A stretch of 6,722 nucleotides of DNA from Nitrospira sp. Its GTDB lineage: Bacteria > Nitrospirota > Thermodesulfovibrionia > Thermodesulfovibrionales > SM23-35. Within the stretch, counting starts at the first letter, position 1. Each line of letters begins with the position of its first letter. A program made the translations under genes and the position numbers. The stretch covers positions 1 to 6,722 of the forward strand of contig VGWZ01000107.1 in assembly GCA_016873595.1 (NCBI GenBank), read 5' to 3'. The notes beneath the pieces are model-generated. The model saw nothing but the letters and a program-made list of their open reading frames with translations. It had not been told where the DNA came from and searched no databases. Positions 1-5,913 of the stretch are shown piece by piece.

Positions 1-11
1 ATATGATATGA

Positions 12-49
12 CTCGCAGGAAGGCTGGATGCCTTCCGAGAATGAGCGAG
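12..49. repeat. Inverted repeat / stem-loop downstream of the operon
   Basis: GGAAGGC (18-24) and GCCTTCC (30-36) form a perfect 7-bp stem with a 5-base loop. CTCGC (12-16) and GCGAG (45-49) can add an outer stem. It lies about 45 bases past the stop codon of the last minus-strand gene, so it could end or stabilise that transcript. No T-run follows it on either strand, so it is not a standard intrinsic terminator. The rest of 1-93 shows no gene. Confidence 0.45.
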
Positions 50-93
50 AATACTATGTCCTGCCTGATTAAACTTATAAAAAAGGGGTTCGG

Positions 94-522
94 CTACTTT
101 ATGTAATACCCTGATACCCTCCACTTCCCATCTTTATCCAGCATCGGCGTAATCGTTTCTATTGCGTTCTGTTTATTCTTAAAAGAGGTCTCATATTGAA
201 TGACGACATATTCACCGTCTGGAGCACCAGGGAGAGTCTTTGTATATTGTAGTGACTTGAGCTTTCTTGACAGGACGTTACCGAGCGGTGTTCTGACAGC
301 CTCAAGCGAAGCCTTCCACTGTTCTCTACTGACAGCATTCTTAAAATACTGTGCAGCTTCATTCCAGCTCTCAGCATATTTCCCTTCATTGACTAATTTC
401 AGCCATGCCTTGGAAGCATCCACAGCAGCCTTCTCTTTTGCCTGATCTGCAAGAGGTGCCTGAACGAAAACAAGGATGGATAAAATTATTCCTGTCACTG
501 TCATAATTATCTTTCCTTTCAT
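94..522 (-). CDS. Exported DUF4019 domain protein
   Basis: The 142-residue protein begins with a signal peptide: Lys3 and Lys5, a hydrophobic stretch at about residues 6-22, and a plausible signal peptidase I site after Ala25 (APLA|DQ). It should therefore be exported to the periplasm or surface. The mature part matches the DUF4019 family in pattern: an alpha-helical start (KAAVDASKAWLKLVNEGKYA), the SREQW segment, a central GEYVVIQYETSF strand and a C-terminal DGKWRVSGYYIK. The biochemical role of the family is unknown; the fold resembles small NTF2/SnoaL-like domains, which is my inference. The ATG is supported by the best Shine-Dalgarno of the operon (AAGGAGGG, 527-534). It is the last gene of the operon, 18 bases after trmO. 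Family assignment is fairly sure, function is not. Confidence 0.85.
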   Translation of the reverse strand: MKGKIIMTVTGIILSILVFVQAPLADQAKEKAAVDASKAWLKLVNEGKYAESWNEAAQYFKNAVSREQWKASLEAVRTPLGNVLSRKLKSLQYTKTLPGAPDGEYVVIQYETSFKNKQNAIETITPMLDKDGKWRVSGYYIK

Positions 523-526
523 TTTG

Positions 527-534
527 CCCTCCTT
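527..534 (-). promoter_or_regulatory. Strong ribosome binding site of the DUF4019 gene
   Basis: AAGGAGGG on the minus strand, 4 bases before the ATG at 522. It is the only near-consensus Shine-Dalgarno before a full-length gene here. This suggests the exported protein is translated independently and more strongly than trmO and the radical SAM gene just upstream. Confidence 0.75.
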
Positions 535-540
535 AAATTT

Positions 541-1029
541 TTACGATGACTTAAACCTCTCATCTGATTTTACTTCACGTATCTTATTTGCTTTTTCTGA
601 AAGCCAACCTGTTCGCTCTACTTCATGGACATCGAATTCCGGAACATAAGGTTTTATGTCCAGTAATGGTGTGCCATCTGCAATATCTACATCTTCGATA
701 TGAAGTGTGGAACCTTCAACCTTTACAAGCCTTACTACAGACAGACCTATTGGATTTGGACGTCTGGGTGCCCTTGTTGCAAAGACACCACGAAGGTGAT
801 CATCAATAAATGGTTTCACCTCTAATGAGTATCCTTCAGAGAGATGAAAATGATAAACCAAAATGATGTGGGAAAACCCCTCAATATCCTTGAGACCACC
901 AGTATATTCTGGTTCTATTTCTATTGTTCCTGCAATACCCTGAGCAGCTGTTGTTTGTATGGGCATTCCTTTTACATCTTTAAAAGGAGAATGGATTATG
1001 CCTATTGGTTTGTAGATTATTTCCTTCAT
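541..1029 (-). CDS. trmO: tRNA (N6-threonylcarbamoyladenosine37-N6)-methyltransferase TrmO (TsaA-like), short form
   Basis: The 162-residue protein shows the signatures of the TrmO/TsaA (UPF0066) family: YKPIGIIHSPF at residues 6-16, GFSHIILVYHFH at 51-62, RGVFATRAPRRPNPIG at 80-95 and DGTPLLDIKPYVP at 118-130. In E. coli TrmO uses S-adenosylmethionine to methylate t6A37 of tRNA-Thr to m6t6A, improving decoding. E. coli TrmO is about 235 residues; this protein has the beta-barrel catalytic domain but little of the C-terminal domain, a short form known in many bacteria and archaea. No Shine-Dalgarno precedes the ATG. The radical SAM stop codon lies only 4 bases upstream, so translation is probably coupled to that gene. 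Of the tRNAs encoded nearby, Arg(TCT), Lys(CTT) and Thr(CGT) read ANN codons and would carry t6A37. The family call is strong, the exact tRNA substrate is not shown. Confidence 0.93.
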   Translation of the reverse strand: MKEIIYKPIGIIHSPFKDVKGMPIQTTAAQGIAGTIEIEPEYTGGLKDIEGFSHIILVYHFHLSEGYSLEVKPFIDDHLRGVFATRAPRRPNPIGLSVVRLVKVEGSTLHIEDVDIADGTPLLDIKPYVPEFDVHEVERTGWLSEKANKIREVKSDERFKSS

Positions 1030-1033
1030 GTTT

Positions 1034-2299
1034 TTATTGAGGTATTGCTTCTGTTATTATCCTGCTGTAGTTAACTCCCTTTTCCAGCCCTTCTATTCTG
1101 AAAAGCGTATCTCCCTTTATTAACTCACTGAGTTTTTCTGAATTGATGTGATTATAGAAAACTGGTTTCACAAATGTCTTGTCATCTACATTACCCAAAA
1201 GATTATTCTTTAATTTCTCATCATTCATAATAATCTGGGTTATTCTGAGAGATTTATAGAGCCTGATATAAGTATTGACACCTACACTGTCTGGCTGTAC
1301 TCTCCGAAGCAGATCAAGATATTCTAATACTTTATCTTCATCCTCATAAGGGAATCCTGTGAGAAAATCTACTGCTGTTTTTATTCCCCATAATTTTGCA
1401 CTGAATATAAATCTTTCAACATCTGACCAGTATTCAGGGCATTTCTGCCAGGAATCCACAGTGAGTGTTATGAGGTAAACCCCGGTATTTTTTAACAATT
1501 TAAACAATTTTCTATTGAAATTCCCGGGCTTCATGTACATAGCCCATTTGATATCCAGCCCTTCATTTTTTAACGCAGTACAGAATTCGTCTGAATACTC
1601 AATGCTTTCATTGAACTCAGAGTCGCATAAATGGAAATGATTATATCCACTAACAACAAACGTTTTAATTTCTTCTATAACATCTTCGACATTTTTAAAT
1701 GAGACTCTTGAATTCGCCTCAAGACAATACACACAGGAAGAACTGCACCCTTTGTGGGTCTCAAAACCAGCAATTCCACCTGCATCAAAATATTTCTTAT
1801 AGTCTACCTTAAAAGGTTTTCGTGGGCATGAACTATTCAATCTGTACTTTCCCTGATAAATCTTTTTTGTATTTTCAGAACTTTGTATATTTCTCAAAAG
1901 TGTATTAATCTCGTCTTCACCAGGTCCTGCTATGGCAAAATCAGCATTCAGATAGTCGAGAATTCCTTCTGGATTTGTTAAAACACCTGTTCCACCTAAA
2001 ATAACTTTAAGCCCATAGTTTGACTTCACATGATTCACCATATCTTTAATCTCATCAAGGAAAAATTCATTCGTGTGATAAAGGACAGTTTCCACATTTC
2101 TCACTGTTATTCCTACAATATCAGGACTGAAGGATACCATTGCATTATCTATGTCTTTATAAAGATTCTCGGAAAAACAGAGATCAACAATTTCAGCCCT
2201 ATGACCTTCATTCTCAAGGCATGGAGCTATGCATTCGAGTCCTATTGGAGGGACTGGCGGTGACTTATATGTGTTGGGATTGATGAGAAGAACATTCAT
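1034..2299 (-). CDS. B12-binding-type radical SAM protein of unknown substrate
   Basis: The 421-residue protein has two domains. Residues 1-140 look like the Rossmann-type cobalamin-binding domain of this class: VLLINPNTYKSPPVPPIGLE, EGHRAEIVDL, SPDIVGITVRN, VILGGTG, and AIAGPGEDEI at 122-131. The classical DxHxxG cobalamin motif is not visible, as in many members, so B12 binding is uncertain. The radical SAM domain starts near residue 175, with the 4Fe-4S motif CSSSCVYC (Cys185, Cys189, Cys192), then FHLCDSEFN (222-230) and FLTGFPYEDEDKV (312-324). Such enzymes do methylations, rearrangements or ring chemistry; sequence alone does not tell which. The protein is shorter than many B12 radical SAM proteins, with a C-terminal tail of about 95 residues. 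It lies between a MurC-like ligase and trmO in a probable operon. The ATG has no Shine-Dalgarno, but TATAAA ends 5 bases before it, so an internal leaderless promoter is possible. Confidence 0.88.
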   Translation of the reverse strand: MNVLLINPNTYKSPPVPPIGLECIAPCLENEGHRAEIVDLCFSENLYKDIDNAMVSFSPDIVGITVRNVETVLYHTNEFFLDEIKDMVNHVKSNYGLKVILGGTGVLTNPEGILDYLNADFAIAGPGEDEINTLLRNIQSSENTKKIYQGKYRLNSSCPRKPFKVDYKKYFDAGGIAGFETHKGCSSSCVYCLEANSRVSFKNVEDVIEEIKTFVVSGYNHFHLCDSEFNESIEYSDEFCTALKNEGLDIKWAMYMKPGNFNRKLFKLLKNTGVYLITLTVDSWQKCPEYWSDVERFIFSAKLWGIKTAVDFLTGFPYEDEDKVLEYLDLLRRVQPDSVGVNTYIRLYKSLRITQIIMNDEKLKNNLLGNVDDKTFVKPVFYNHINSEKLSELIKGDTLFRIEGLEKGVNYSRIITEAIPQ

Positions 2300-2336
2300 A
2301 GATATTTATAGTAACTTATTCAGACGTTTTGTATTA

Positions 2337-3686
2337 TCATAAGCGATTGGTAAGCATTTCAGCTATCTCTTTTGCAAAATCAGCAAGGGTATCGTCTCTT
2401 GCACCTAAGACAATATAATTATTCCATTCATGCACTCTTTCTAAAATAACTTTTCTGTCGTTAACTACCTCAGCAGATTTTCCCTGAGCCTTGATTTCTG
2501 CTGCGAGATCATCACTCGAAATATCTTTACTGATAGTGCCTCCAGCATAATAGATAGGCAGGAGTATAAGATGGTCTGAATCACGAAGATTGTTTATGAA
2601 CGTTTCACCATACTCTTTCTTCATCATCCTTGTCGGGGCAAAGCCATGGGGCTGGAATATATAACAGATACTTTCTTTGACAGGTCTTATTGTCTGCATA
2701 AGAGATGAGATTTTATGGGGATTGTGGGCATAGTCATCAATGACAAGCTTTTCTCTGTCCTTCAGGTAAATATCAAAGCGTCTTTCAATTCCCTTAAATT
2801 CATGAAGCACATCTGCAATTTCATTAAGTGAACTTCCCATTTCAGAGAGAATAGCAATGCATGAAAGAGCATTATAGAGATTATATTTTCCCGGAAGGGA
2901 AAGGCTAAATCCTGTGTTATTTAATGAGAAATCTGTACTGAATGGTTTGTAAACAATATCAGTTGCAACGTAATCTGATGGGCTATCTATAGAAAAGGTA
3001 ATTGCATTTTTGATATGAATCTTTCTAAGATTTTCATCATCAGCATTTATAATGATCATGTCTTCTGTATTCTTGACAAGTGTTTTGAACATTTCTGCAG
3101 TTCGGTCAACGGTATGGTGATCAAGGCTAAGGTTTAAAATTATTGAATGCTCTGGTCTATAATGAACAATTGTGCCATCTGATTCGCACGCCTCAACAAC
3201 AAGATAATCAGAACTTCCTGCAAGGGAATTACCCGAATTTGACTCTGTTTTAAATTGTTTGACTTTCCCTCCACCAATGAAATTCGGATTTAATCCAAGT
3301 CTCTGCATCAAAAATGCGAGCATTCCCGCGACAGTCGATTTCCCGCTCGTGCCCGCAATGGCTATTGTCCTTAATGATGCTATTATTTCTGCCAGATATT
3401 CTGGTCTTTTCTTTATTATGGTTCCAATGTCCTTTGCCTTCAAAATCTCTCTATTGTCTGCTTCTACGGCAGTGCTGAAAACTGCAAAATCAAAGGATTT
3501 ATCAATACCATCGCCATCCTGAGGCACAATGGTAATTCCTTTCATCTTTAATAATCTACACAAAGGATGGTCTGGATTTCTGTCAAACGTCCTGTCAGAC
3601 CCGACAACTGTATGCCCTTTATCAGCCATAAAATGAGCTATTGCAGACATGCCACTCCCGCCTATGCCAGAAAAGAATATTTTCAT
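2337..3686 (-). CDS. MurC-like Mur ligase family protein (UDP-N-acetylmuramate--amino acid ligase type)
   Basis: The 449-residue protein has the three Mur ligase domains. An N-terminal UDP-binding Rossmann domain starts IFFSGIGGSGMSAIAH, as in MurC. The central ATPase domain has the P-loop AGTSGKST (111-118), EACESDG (165-171) and NLSLDHH (185-191). The C-terminal domain has ERRFD (301-305), DDYAHNP (317-323) and QPHGFAPTR (345-353). MurC adds L-alanine to UDP-MurNAc in the cytoplasm; the GIGGxGMS and EAxESDG forms point to MurC rather than Mpl. Departures from classical MurC are GTSGKST for GTHGKTT, and GARDD (428-432) for the usual GAG motif near the C-terminus. No other cell-wall gene is nearby, so this may be a paralogue with a different substrate. 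I chose the ATG at 3686 over the TTG at 3707 because AAGGA lies 7 bases upstream and MurC-type proteins begin at this motif. Confidence 0.85.
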   Translation of the reverse strand: MKIFFSGIGGSGMSAIAHFMADKGHTVVGSDRTFDRNPDHPLCRLLKMKGITIVPQDGDGIDKSFDFAVFSTAVEADNREILKAKDIGTIIKKRPEYLAEIIASLRTIAIAGTSGKSTVAGMLAFLMQRLGLNPNFIGGGKVKQFKTESNSGNSLAGSSDYLVVEACESDGTIVHYRPEHSIILNLSLDHHTVDRTAEMFKTLVKNTEDMIIINADDENLRKIHIKNAITFSIDSPSDYVATDIVYKPFSTDFSLNNTGFSLSLPGKYNLYNALSCIAILSEMGSSLNEIADVLHEFKGIERRFDIYLKDREKLVIDDYAHNPHKISSLMQTIRPVKESICYIFQPHGFAPTRMMKKEYGETFINNLRDSDHLILLPIYYAGGTISKDISSDDLAAEIKAQGKSAEVVNDRKVILERVHEWNNYIVLGARDDTLADFAKEIAEMLTNRL

Positions 3687-3693
3687 GGAAGAA

Positions 3694-3698
3694 TCCTT
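3694..3698 (-). promoter_or_regulatory. Ribosome binding site fixing the Mur ligase start
   Basis: AAGGA on the minus strand, 7 bases before the ATG at 3686. The in-frame TTG at 3707, which overlaps the stop of the upstream gene, has no Shine-Dalgarno, so the ATG is the better start. Confidence 0.65.
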
Positions 3699-3703
3699 AC
3701 TAT

Positions 3704-4096
3704 TCAAAATAGGGAAATTTCATCTTTATGAATTATATGTAAATGAATCTTTTCGTCTTTATATTTCAAGTTTTCAAATACACTATCTGCAACATGTTTT
3801 ATTTGATCTACTTTATCAGTTACTATTGCAAGCCGGAATCTGTTAAATCCTGACCTGTCTCTTTCGTTTTTACCAGTCTCAATGAGCAGCGGCAAATTTC
3901 TTTTTATTAAATAAGGATTGTTCATTTCGACGATATAAATTAACAGTCTATTCCCGATGTTTATTTTATTGTGCAATAGAATATCATCGTTTAATTTAAT
4001 ATTATGCTGGCAATGTATGTATTGAAAAACTTCATCAGGACAGGCACACCCCAGATTTTGCGTCACAAATTGTTTAATACTTTCATTGTTTATCAT
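3704..4096 (-). CDS. Small uncharacterised protein with an N-terminal LGCACPDEVF motif
   Basis: I do not recognise a named family for this 130-residue protein. It has no signal peptide or membrane segment and should be cytoplasmic. The notable part is residues 15-24, LGCACPDEVF, a CxC pair (Cys17, Cys19) followed by Cys29, which could bind metal or act in redox chemistry. The rest alternates strands and helices: NRLLIYIVEMNN (49-60), FRLAIVTDKVDQIKHVADSV (87-106) and IHLHIIHKDEI (117-127), a ferredoxin-like or small alpha/beta pattern. An in-frame TGA two codons before the ATG fixes the start; the Shine-Dalgarno is weak (GTGAG). It is the first full gene of the operon, 17 bases before the Mur ligase gene. 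It looks like a real gene because of its position, its length and its own promoter. Confidence 0.75.
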   Translation of the reverse strand: MINNESIKQFVTQNLGCACPDEVFQYIHCQHNIKLNDDILLHNKINIGNRLLIYIVEMNNPYLIKRNLPLLIETGKNERDRSGFNRFRLAIVTDKVDQIKHVADSVFENLKYKDEKIHLHIIHKDEISLF

Positions 4097-4112
4097 ATTT
4101 CATCTCACATCT

Positions 4113-4139
4113 TCACACCTGTACCACTACCATAGCCAT
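4113..4139 (-). CDS. Possible leader peptide ORF MAMVVVQV
   Basis: An eight-codon ORF (ATG to TGA) sits in the presumed 5' leader of the operon, with AAGGAG (4146-4151) placed 6 bases before its ATG. That is a better ribosome binding site than the one before the next gene, which starts 16 bases after its stop and in a different frame. Four of the eight residues are valine. Short leader ORFs of this kind can control downstream translation or transcription, but no terminator/antiterminator pair is visible in the short leader. It may also be a chance ORF. Confidence 0.35.
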   Translation of the reverse strand: MAMVVVQV

Positions 4140-4159
4140 CTCACTCTCCTTCTCCATCA

Positions 4160-4188
4160 ATAATAGTATAAGTCCTCCTGCCTGTCAA
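4160..4188 (-). promoter_or_regulatory. Sigma70-type promoter of the five-gene operon
   Basis: On the minus strand TTGACA (4183-4188) is a perfect -35 box. A 17-base spacer separates it from TATTAT (4160-4165), a five-of-six match to the -10 box. Transcription would start near 4153, giving a leader of about 57 bases that contains the short ORF at 4113-4139. It is the best promoter in the window and points toward the genes from 4096 down to 94. Confidence 0.75.
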
Positions 4189-4200
4189 ACACCAATCACC

Positions 4201-4229
4201 TTATCAAAAAAAATAAAGATTGATATAAA
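4201..4229 (+). promoter_or_regulatory. Possible promoter of the ChaN-like gene
   Basis: TTATCA (4201-4206, four of six to TTGACA), a 17-base spacer, and TATAAA (4224-4229) preceded by TG at 4221-4222, an extended -10. Transcription would start about 4236, only a few bases before the ATG at 4240, so the mRNA would be nearly leaderless. This agrees with the lack of a Shine-Dalgarno. The region is AT-rich, so chance matches are likely. Confidence 0.4.
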
Positions 4230-4239
4230 CTATAGATAA

Positions 4240-5022
4240 ATGAACTACAGAATTTTAGATGCAAAGAGAAACAAACGTGTAGATTTTAATGTTCTCCTGG
4301 AAACATTAAAAAAGAAGGATATCATTTATGTGGGAGAGTTTCATCAGATTCCAGAGGTCATATCTTTTCAGATGGATTTAGTTTCAGGGCTTGTACGTAA
4401 AGGCATTCATCCAGCCATCGGTCTTGAGATATTCAATGTGCTTCAGCAAAAGCTCCTCGATTACTATATCTCACGGGTCATCCCCTTTGAGCTTTTTATA
4501 AGTCTCTATGATATGAGTCCGGAGGGATTCGATTTAAACCACTATATAAACCTCATCGAAATTGCTGCAAAAAAAAGACTGAAGGTCATTGCTCTTACTA
4601 TCCCGAAGAATATTGCTGCGGGTGTTGCAAGGTATGGATTAGACAGAGAGGCACTCAAAACTTTTCACCTGAAGAGCAGAGAAATAAAAAATTGCAGCAA
4701 AGAATACAAAAAGGCTATCGGCAGTATTTATAAAAAACATCCTCATGAAGAGATAACCGAAAAGAACTTCGTCCTTGCCCAATCAATTAAAGATGAAATG
4801 ATGGCAGAAACTATAGCATATTATTTAACAACCGAGCCTGTGGGAACTCCATTGATTGTTATAGTAGGCAGGGGACATATTGAATATGGATTTGGGATAC
4901 CCGAAAGGGTAAAACAAAAACTGAGCATAAAGGGGAAATTAATATCAGACATTCTGATAGCTACTGCTTATGATGATGAACATCTTAAGAAAGAGATAGC
5001 TGATTATATACTTTTAATTTAG
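4240..5022 (+). CDS. ChaN-family (DUF399, haem-binding fold) protein lacking a signal peptide
   Basis: The 260-residue protein matches the ChaN/Cofac_haem_bdg family pattern: DIIYVGEFHQIPEV (residues 28-41), corresponding to the family's VGExHdnp start, AIGLEIF (59-65), ALTIPKNIAAGVARYG (118-133), and the C-terminal VGRGHIEYGFGIPERV near residues 210-225, corresponding to the GxGHvryGxGvP block. Campylobacter ChaN is an iron-regulated outer-membrane lipoprotein that binds two haems as a dimer. This copy has a hydrophilic, lysine/arginine-rich start (MNYRILDAKRNKR) with no signal peptide and no lipobox, so it is probably cytoplasmic and its haem role is uncertain. The gene diverges from the operon; the next gene starts 76 bases downstream. 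No Shine-Dalgarno is visible. I see no TonB, haem transporter or Fur box nearby to support iron regulation. Confidence 0.87.
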   Translation: MNYRILDAKRNKRVDFNVLLETLKKKDIIYVGEFHQIPEVISFQMDLVSGLVRKGIHPAIGLEIFNVLQQKLLDYYISRVIPFELFISLYDMSPEGFDLNHYINLIEIAAKKRLKVIALTIPKNIAAGVARYGLDREALKTFHLKSREIKNCSKEYKKAIGSIYKKHPHEEITEKNFVLAQSIKDEMMAETIAYYLTTEPVGTPLIVIVGRGHIEYGFGIPERVKQKLSIKGKLISDILIATAYDDEHLKKEIADYILLI

Positions 5023-5087
5023 GGAAACTGATATCCTGACATAAAGAAGTGATAAGAAGATTTGAGCTCACCTTTATAAAGTTGCTC

Positions 5088-5093
5088 TATAAT
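5088..5093 (+). promoter_or_regulatory. -10 box next to the HAD gene start
   Basis: A perfect TATAAT ends 5 bases before the ATG at 5099, so transcription would begin at or within a base or two of the start codon. No Shine-Dalgarno exists, which fits a leaderless mRNA. The -35 region is poor: AGCTCA at 17-base spacing, or TTGAGC (5062-5067) at 20 bases. Confidence 0.5.
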
Positions 5094-5098
5094 TTTTT

Positions 5099-5734
5099 AT
5101 GCCAATTAAACTAATACTATTCGATCTTGACGGTACGCTCGTTGACACAAGCAGAGACATCACAAACGCCCTGAACTACGCCATAAAACCTTACAGCCCG
5201 AAAATCCTGACAGAGGAGGATACAATAAAGATGGTCGGGGAAGGCATCACAAAACTTGTAGAGGGATTACTTAAAAATGAAAAATCTCAAGTAAAAGATG
5301 CGGCAATAAAAAGGTTCCTTGATTACTACTCAGAGCATCTCATCGATTATACCAGTATCTACCCGCATGTCAGAGAAACACTTGAAAGGCTCGATGGCTA
5401 CAAAAAGGCAGTAATATCCAATAAAAGAGAATTCCTGTCCATAAGGCTTCTTGATAAAATCAACCTTCTTAAATACTTTGATCTCGTTGTTGGGAGTGAC
5501 ACGACTTCTGAGAAAAAGCCTTCTGCTCTTCCTGTTAAGTATGCTCTTTCAAGACTCGGTGCAGAGCCTGATGAATCCGTAATAGTTGGCGATAGCAACT
5601 ACGACATAGAAGCAGGGAAAAAGGCTGGGATAAAAACGATTGCTGTTACTTATGGCTATAAACAAAGATATCTTCTGATGAATGCTGATTATATAATAGA
5701 CAGCCTCCAAGAACTGCCTCAACTTCTTTACTAA
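5099..5734 (+). CDS. HAD-superfamily phosphatase, phosphoglycolate phosphatase (Gph)-like
   Basis: The 211-residue protein carries all four HAD motifs: motif I DLDGTLVDT with nucleophile Asp9 and acid Asp11, motif II VISNK with Ser107, motif III around KKP (Lys139/Lys140), and motif IV VGDSNYDIEAGKKAG with Asp165 and Asp169 for Mg2+. The helical cap at about residues 17-85 is the type seen in the Gph/PpaX group. Length is normal for that group. Members hydrolyse 2-phosphoglycolate, pyrophosphate or other small phosphate esters, so the substrate cannot be fixed from sequence. Start choice: the ATG is 6 codons before motif I, as usual in the family. It follows the ChaN-like gene by 76 bases and probably has its own promoter (TATAAT at 5088-5093). 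The tRNA block begins 60 bases downstream. Confidence 0.92.
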   Translation: MPIKLILFDLDGTLVDTSRDITNALNYAIKPYSPKILTEEDTIKMVGEGITKLVEGLLKNEKSQVKDAAIKRFLDYYSEHLIDYTSIYPHVRETLERLDGYKKAVISNKREFLSIRLLDKINLLKYFDLVVGSDTTSEKKPSALPVKYALSRLGAEPDESVIVGDSNYDIEAGKKAGIKTIAVTYGYKQRYLLMNADYIIDSLQELPQLLY

Positions 5735-5755
5735 ACAGAGGAAATCCTTTATACT
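5727..5755 (+). promoter_or_regulatory. Possible promoter of the tRNA block
   Basis: TTTACT (5727-5732, four of six), a 17-base spacer, and TATACT (5750-5755, five of six) lie before tRNA-Arg(TCT). The -35 overlaps the end of the HAD gene. A start near 5762 would leave about 32 bases of 5' leader. A second -10-like TACTAT (5783-5788) lacks a -35 partner. Weak sequence-only call. Confidence 0.35.
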
Positions 5756-5793
5756 AATTTTCTAATTAATTCGTTCACCGATTACTATTTATT

Positions 5794-5870
5794 GCGCCTG
5801 TAGCTCAGTAGGACAGAGCAACTGCCTTCTAAGCAGTGGGTCAGGGGTTCGAATCCCTTCAGGCGCGCCA
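5794..5870 (+). tRNA. tRNA-Arg (anticodon TCT)
   Basis: Acceptor GCGCCTG pairs with CAGGCGC. The anticodon stem ACTGC/GCAGT encloses loop CTTCTAA with anticodon TCT, reading AGA and probably AGG. The D-loop has GG followed by A20, an arginine identity base in E. coli. Discriminator G73 and an encoded CCA end the gene. A37 would be a t6A site. Confidence 0.95.
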
Positions 5871-5872
5871 TG

Positions 5873-5895
5873 CAAATTTCACATAGTGAAATTTG
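5873..5895 (+). repeat. Perfect 10-bp hairpin right after tRNA-Arg(TCT)
   Basis: CAAATTTCAC (5873-5882) and GTGAAATTTG (5886-5895) are exact inverted repeats with a 3-base loop ATA. The stem begins 2 bases after the tRNA CCA end. It is AT-rich and has no T-run after it, so it is more likely a processing or stability element than an intrinsic terminator. Confidence 0.7.
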
Positions 5896-5913
5896 TAATT
5901 GTTTGTGAGGAAT

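Noticed and set aside
80..112. Intrinsic terminator just after the DUF4019 stop, because of a T-run on the minus strand
   Set aside because: The CCCC-TTTTTT stretch has only a weak GGGT/ACCC pairing with a long loop before it, not a real hairpin.
588..1074. Plus-strand ORFs of 73 and 76 codons opposite trmO
   Set aside because: They lie antisense to a well-conserved gene, have low-complexity leucine- and phenylalanine-rich translations and match no family pattern.
3687..3707. TTG start of the Mur ligase at 3707 overlapping the upstream stop codon
   Set aside because: No Shine-Dalgarno precedes it, while the ATG at 3686 has AAGGA at 7 bases and begins directly at the family's first conserved strand.
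3259..3846. Plus-strand ORFs antisense to the Mur ligase and the CxC protein
   Set aside because: They are mirror frames of conserved coding sequence with no ribosome binding site or recognisable motif.
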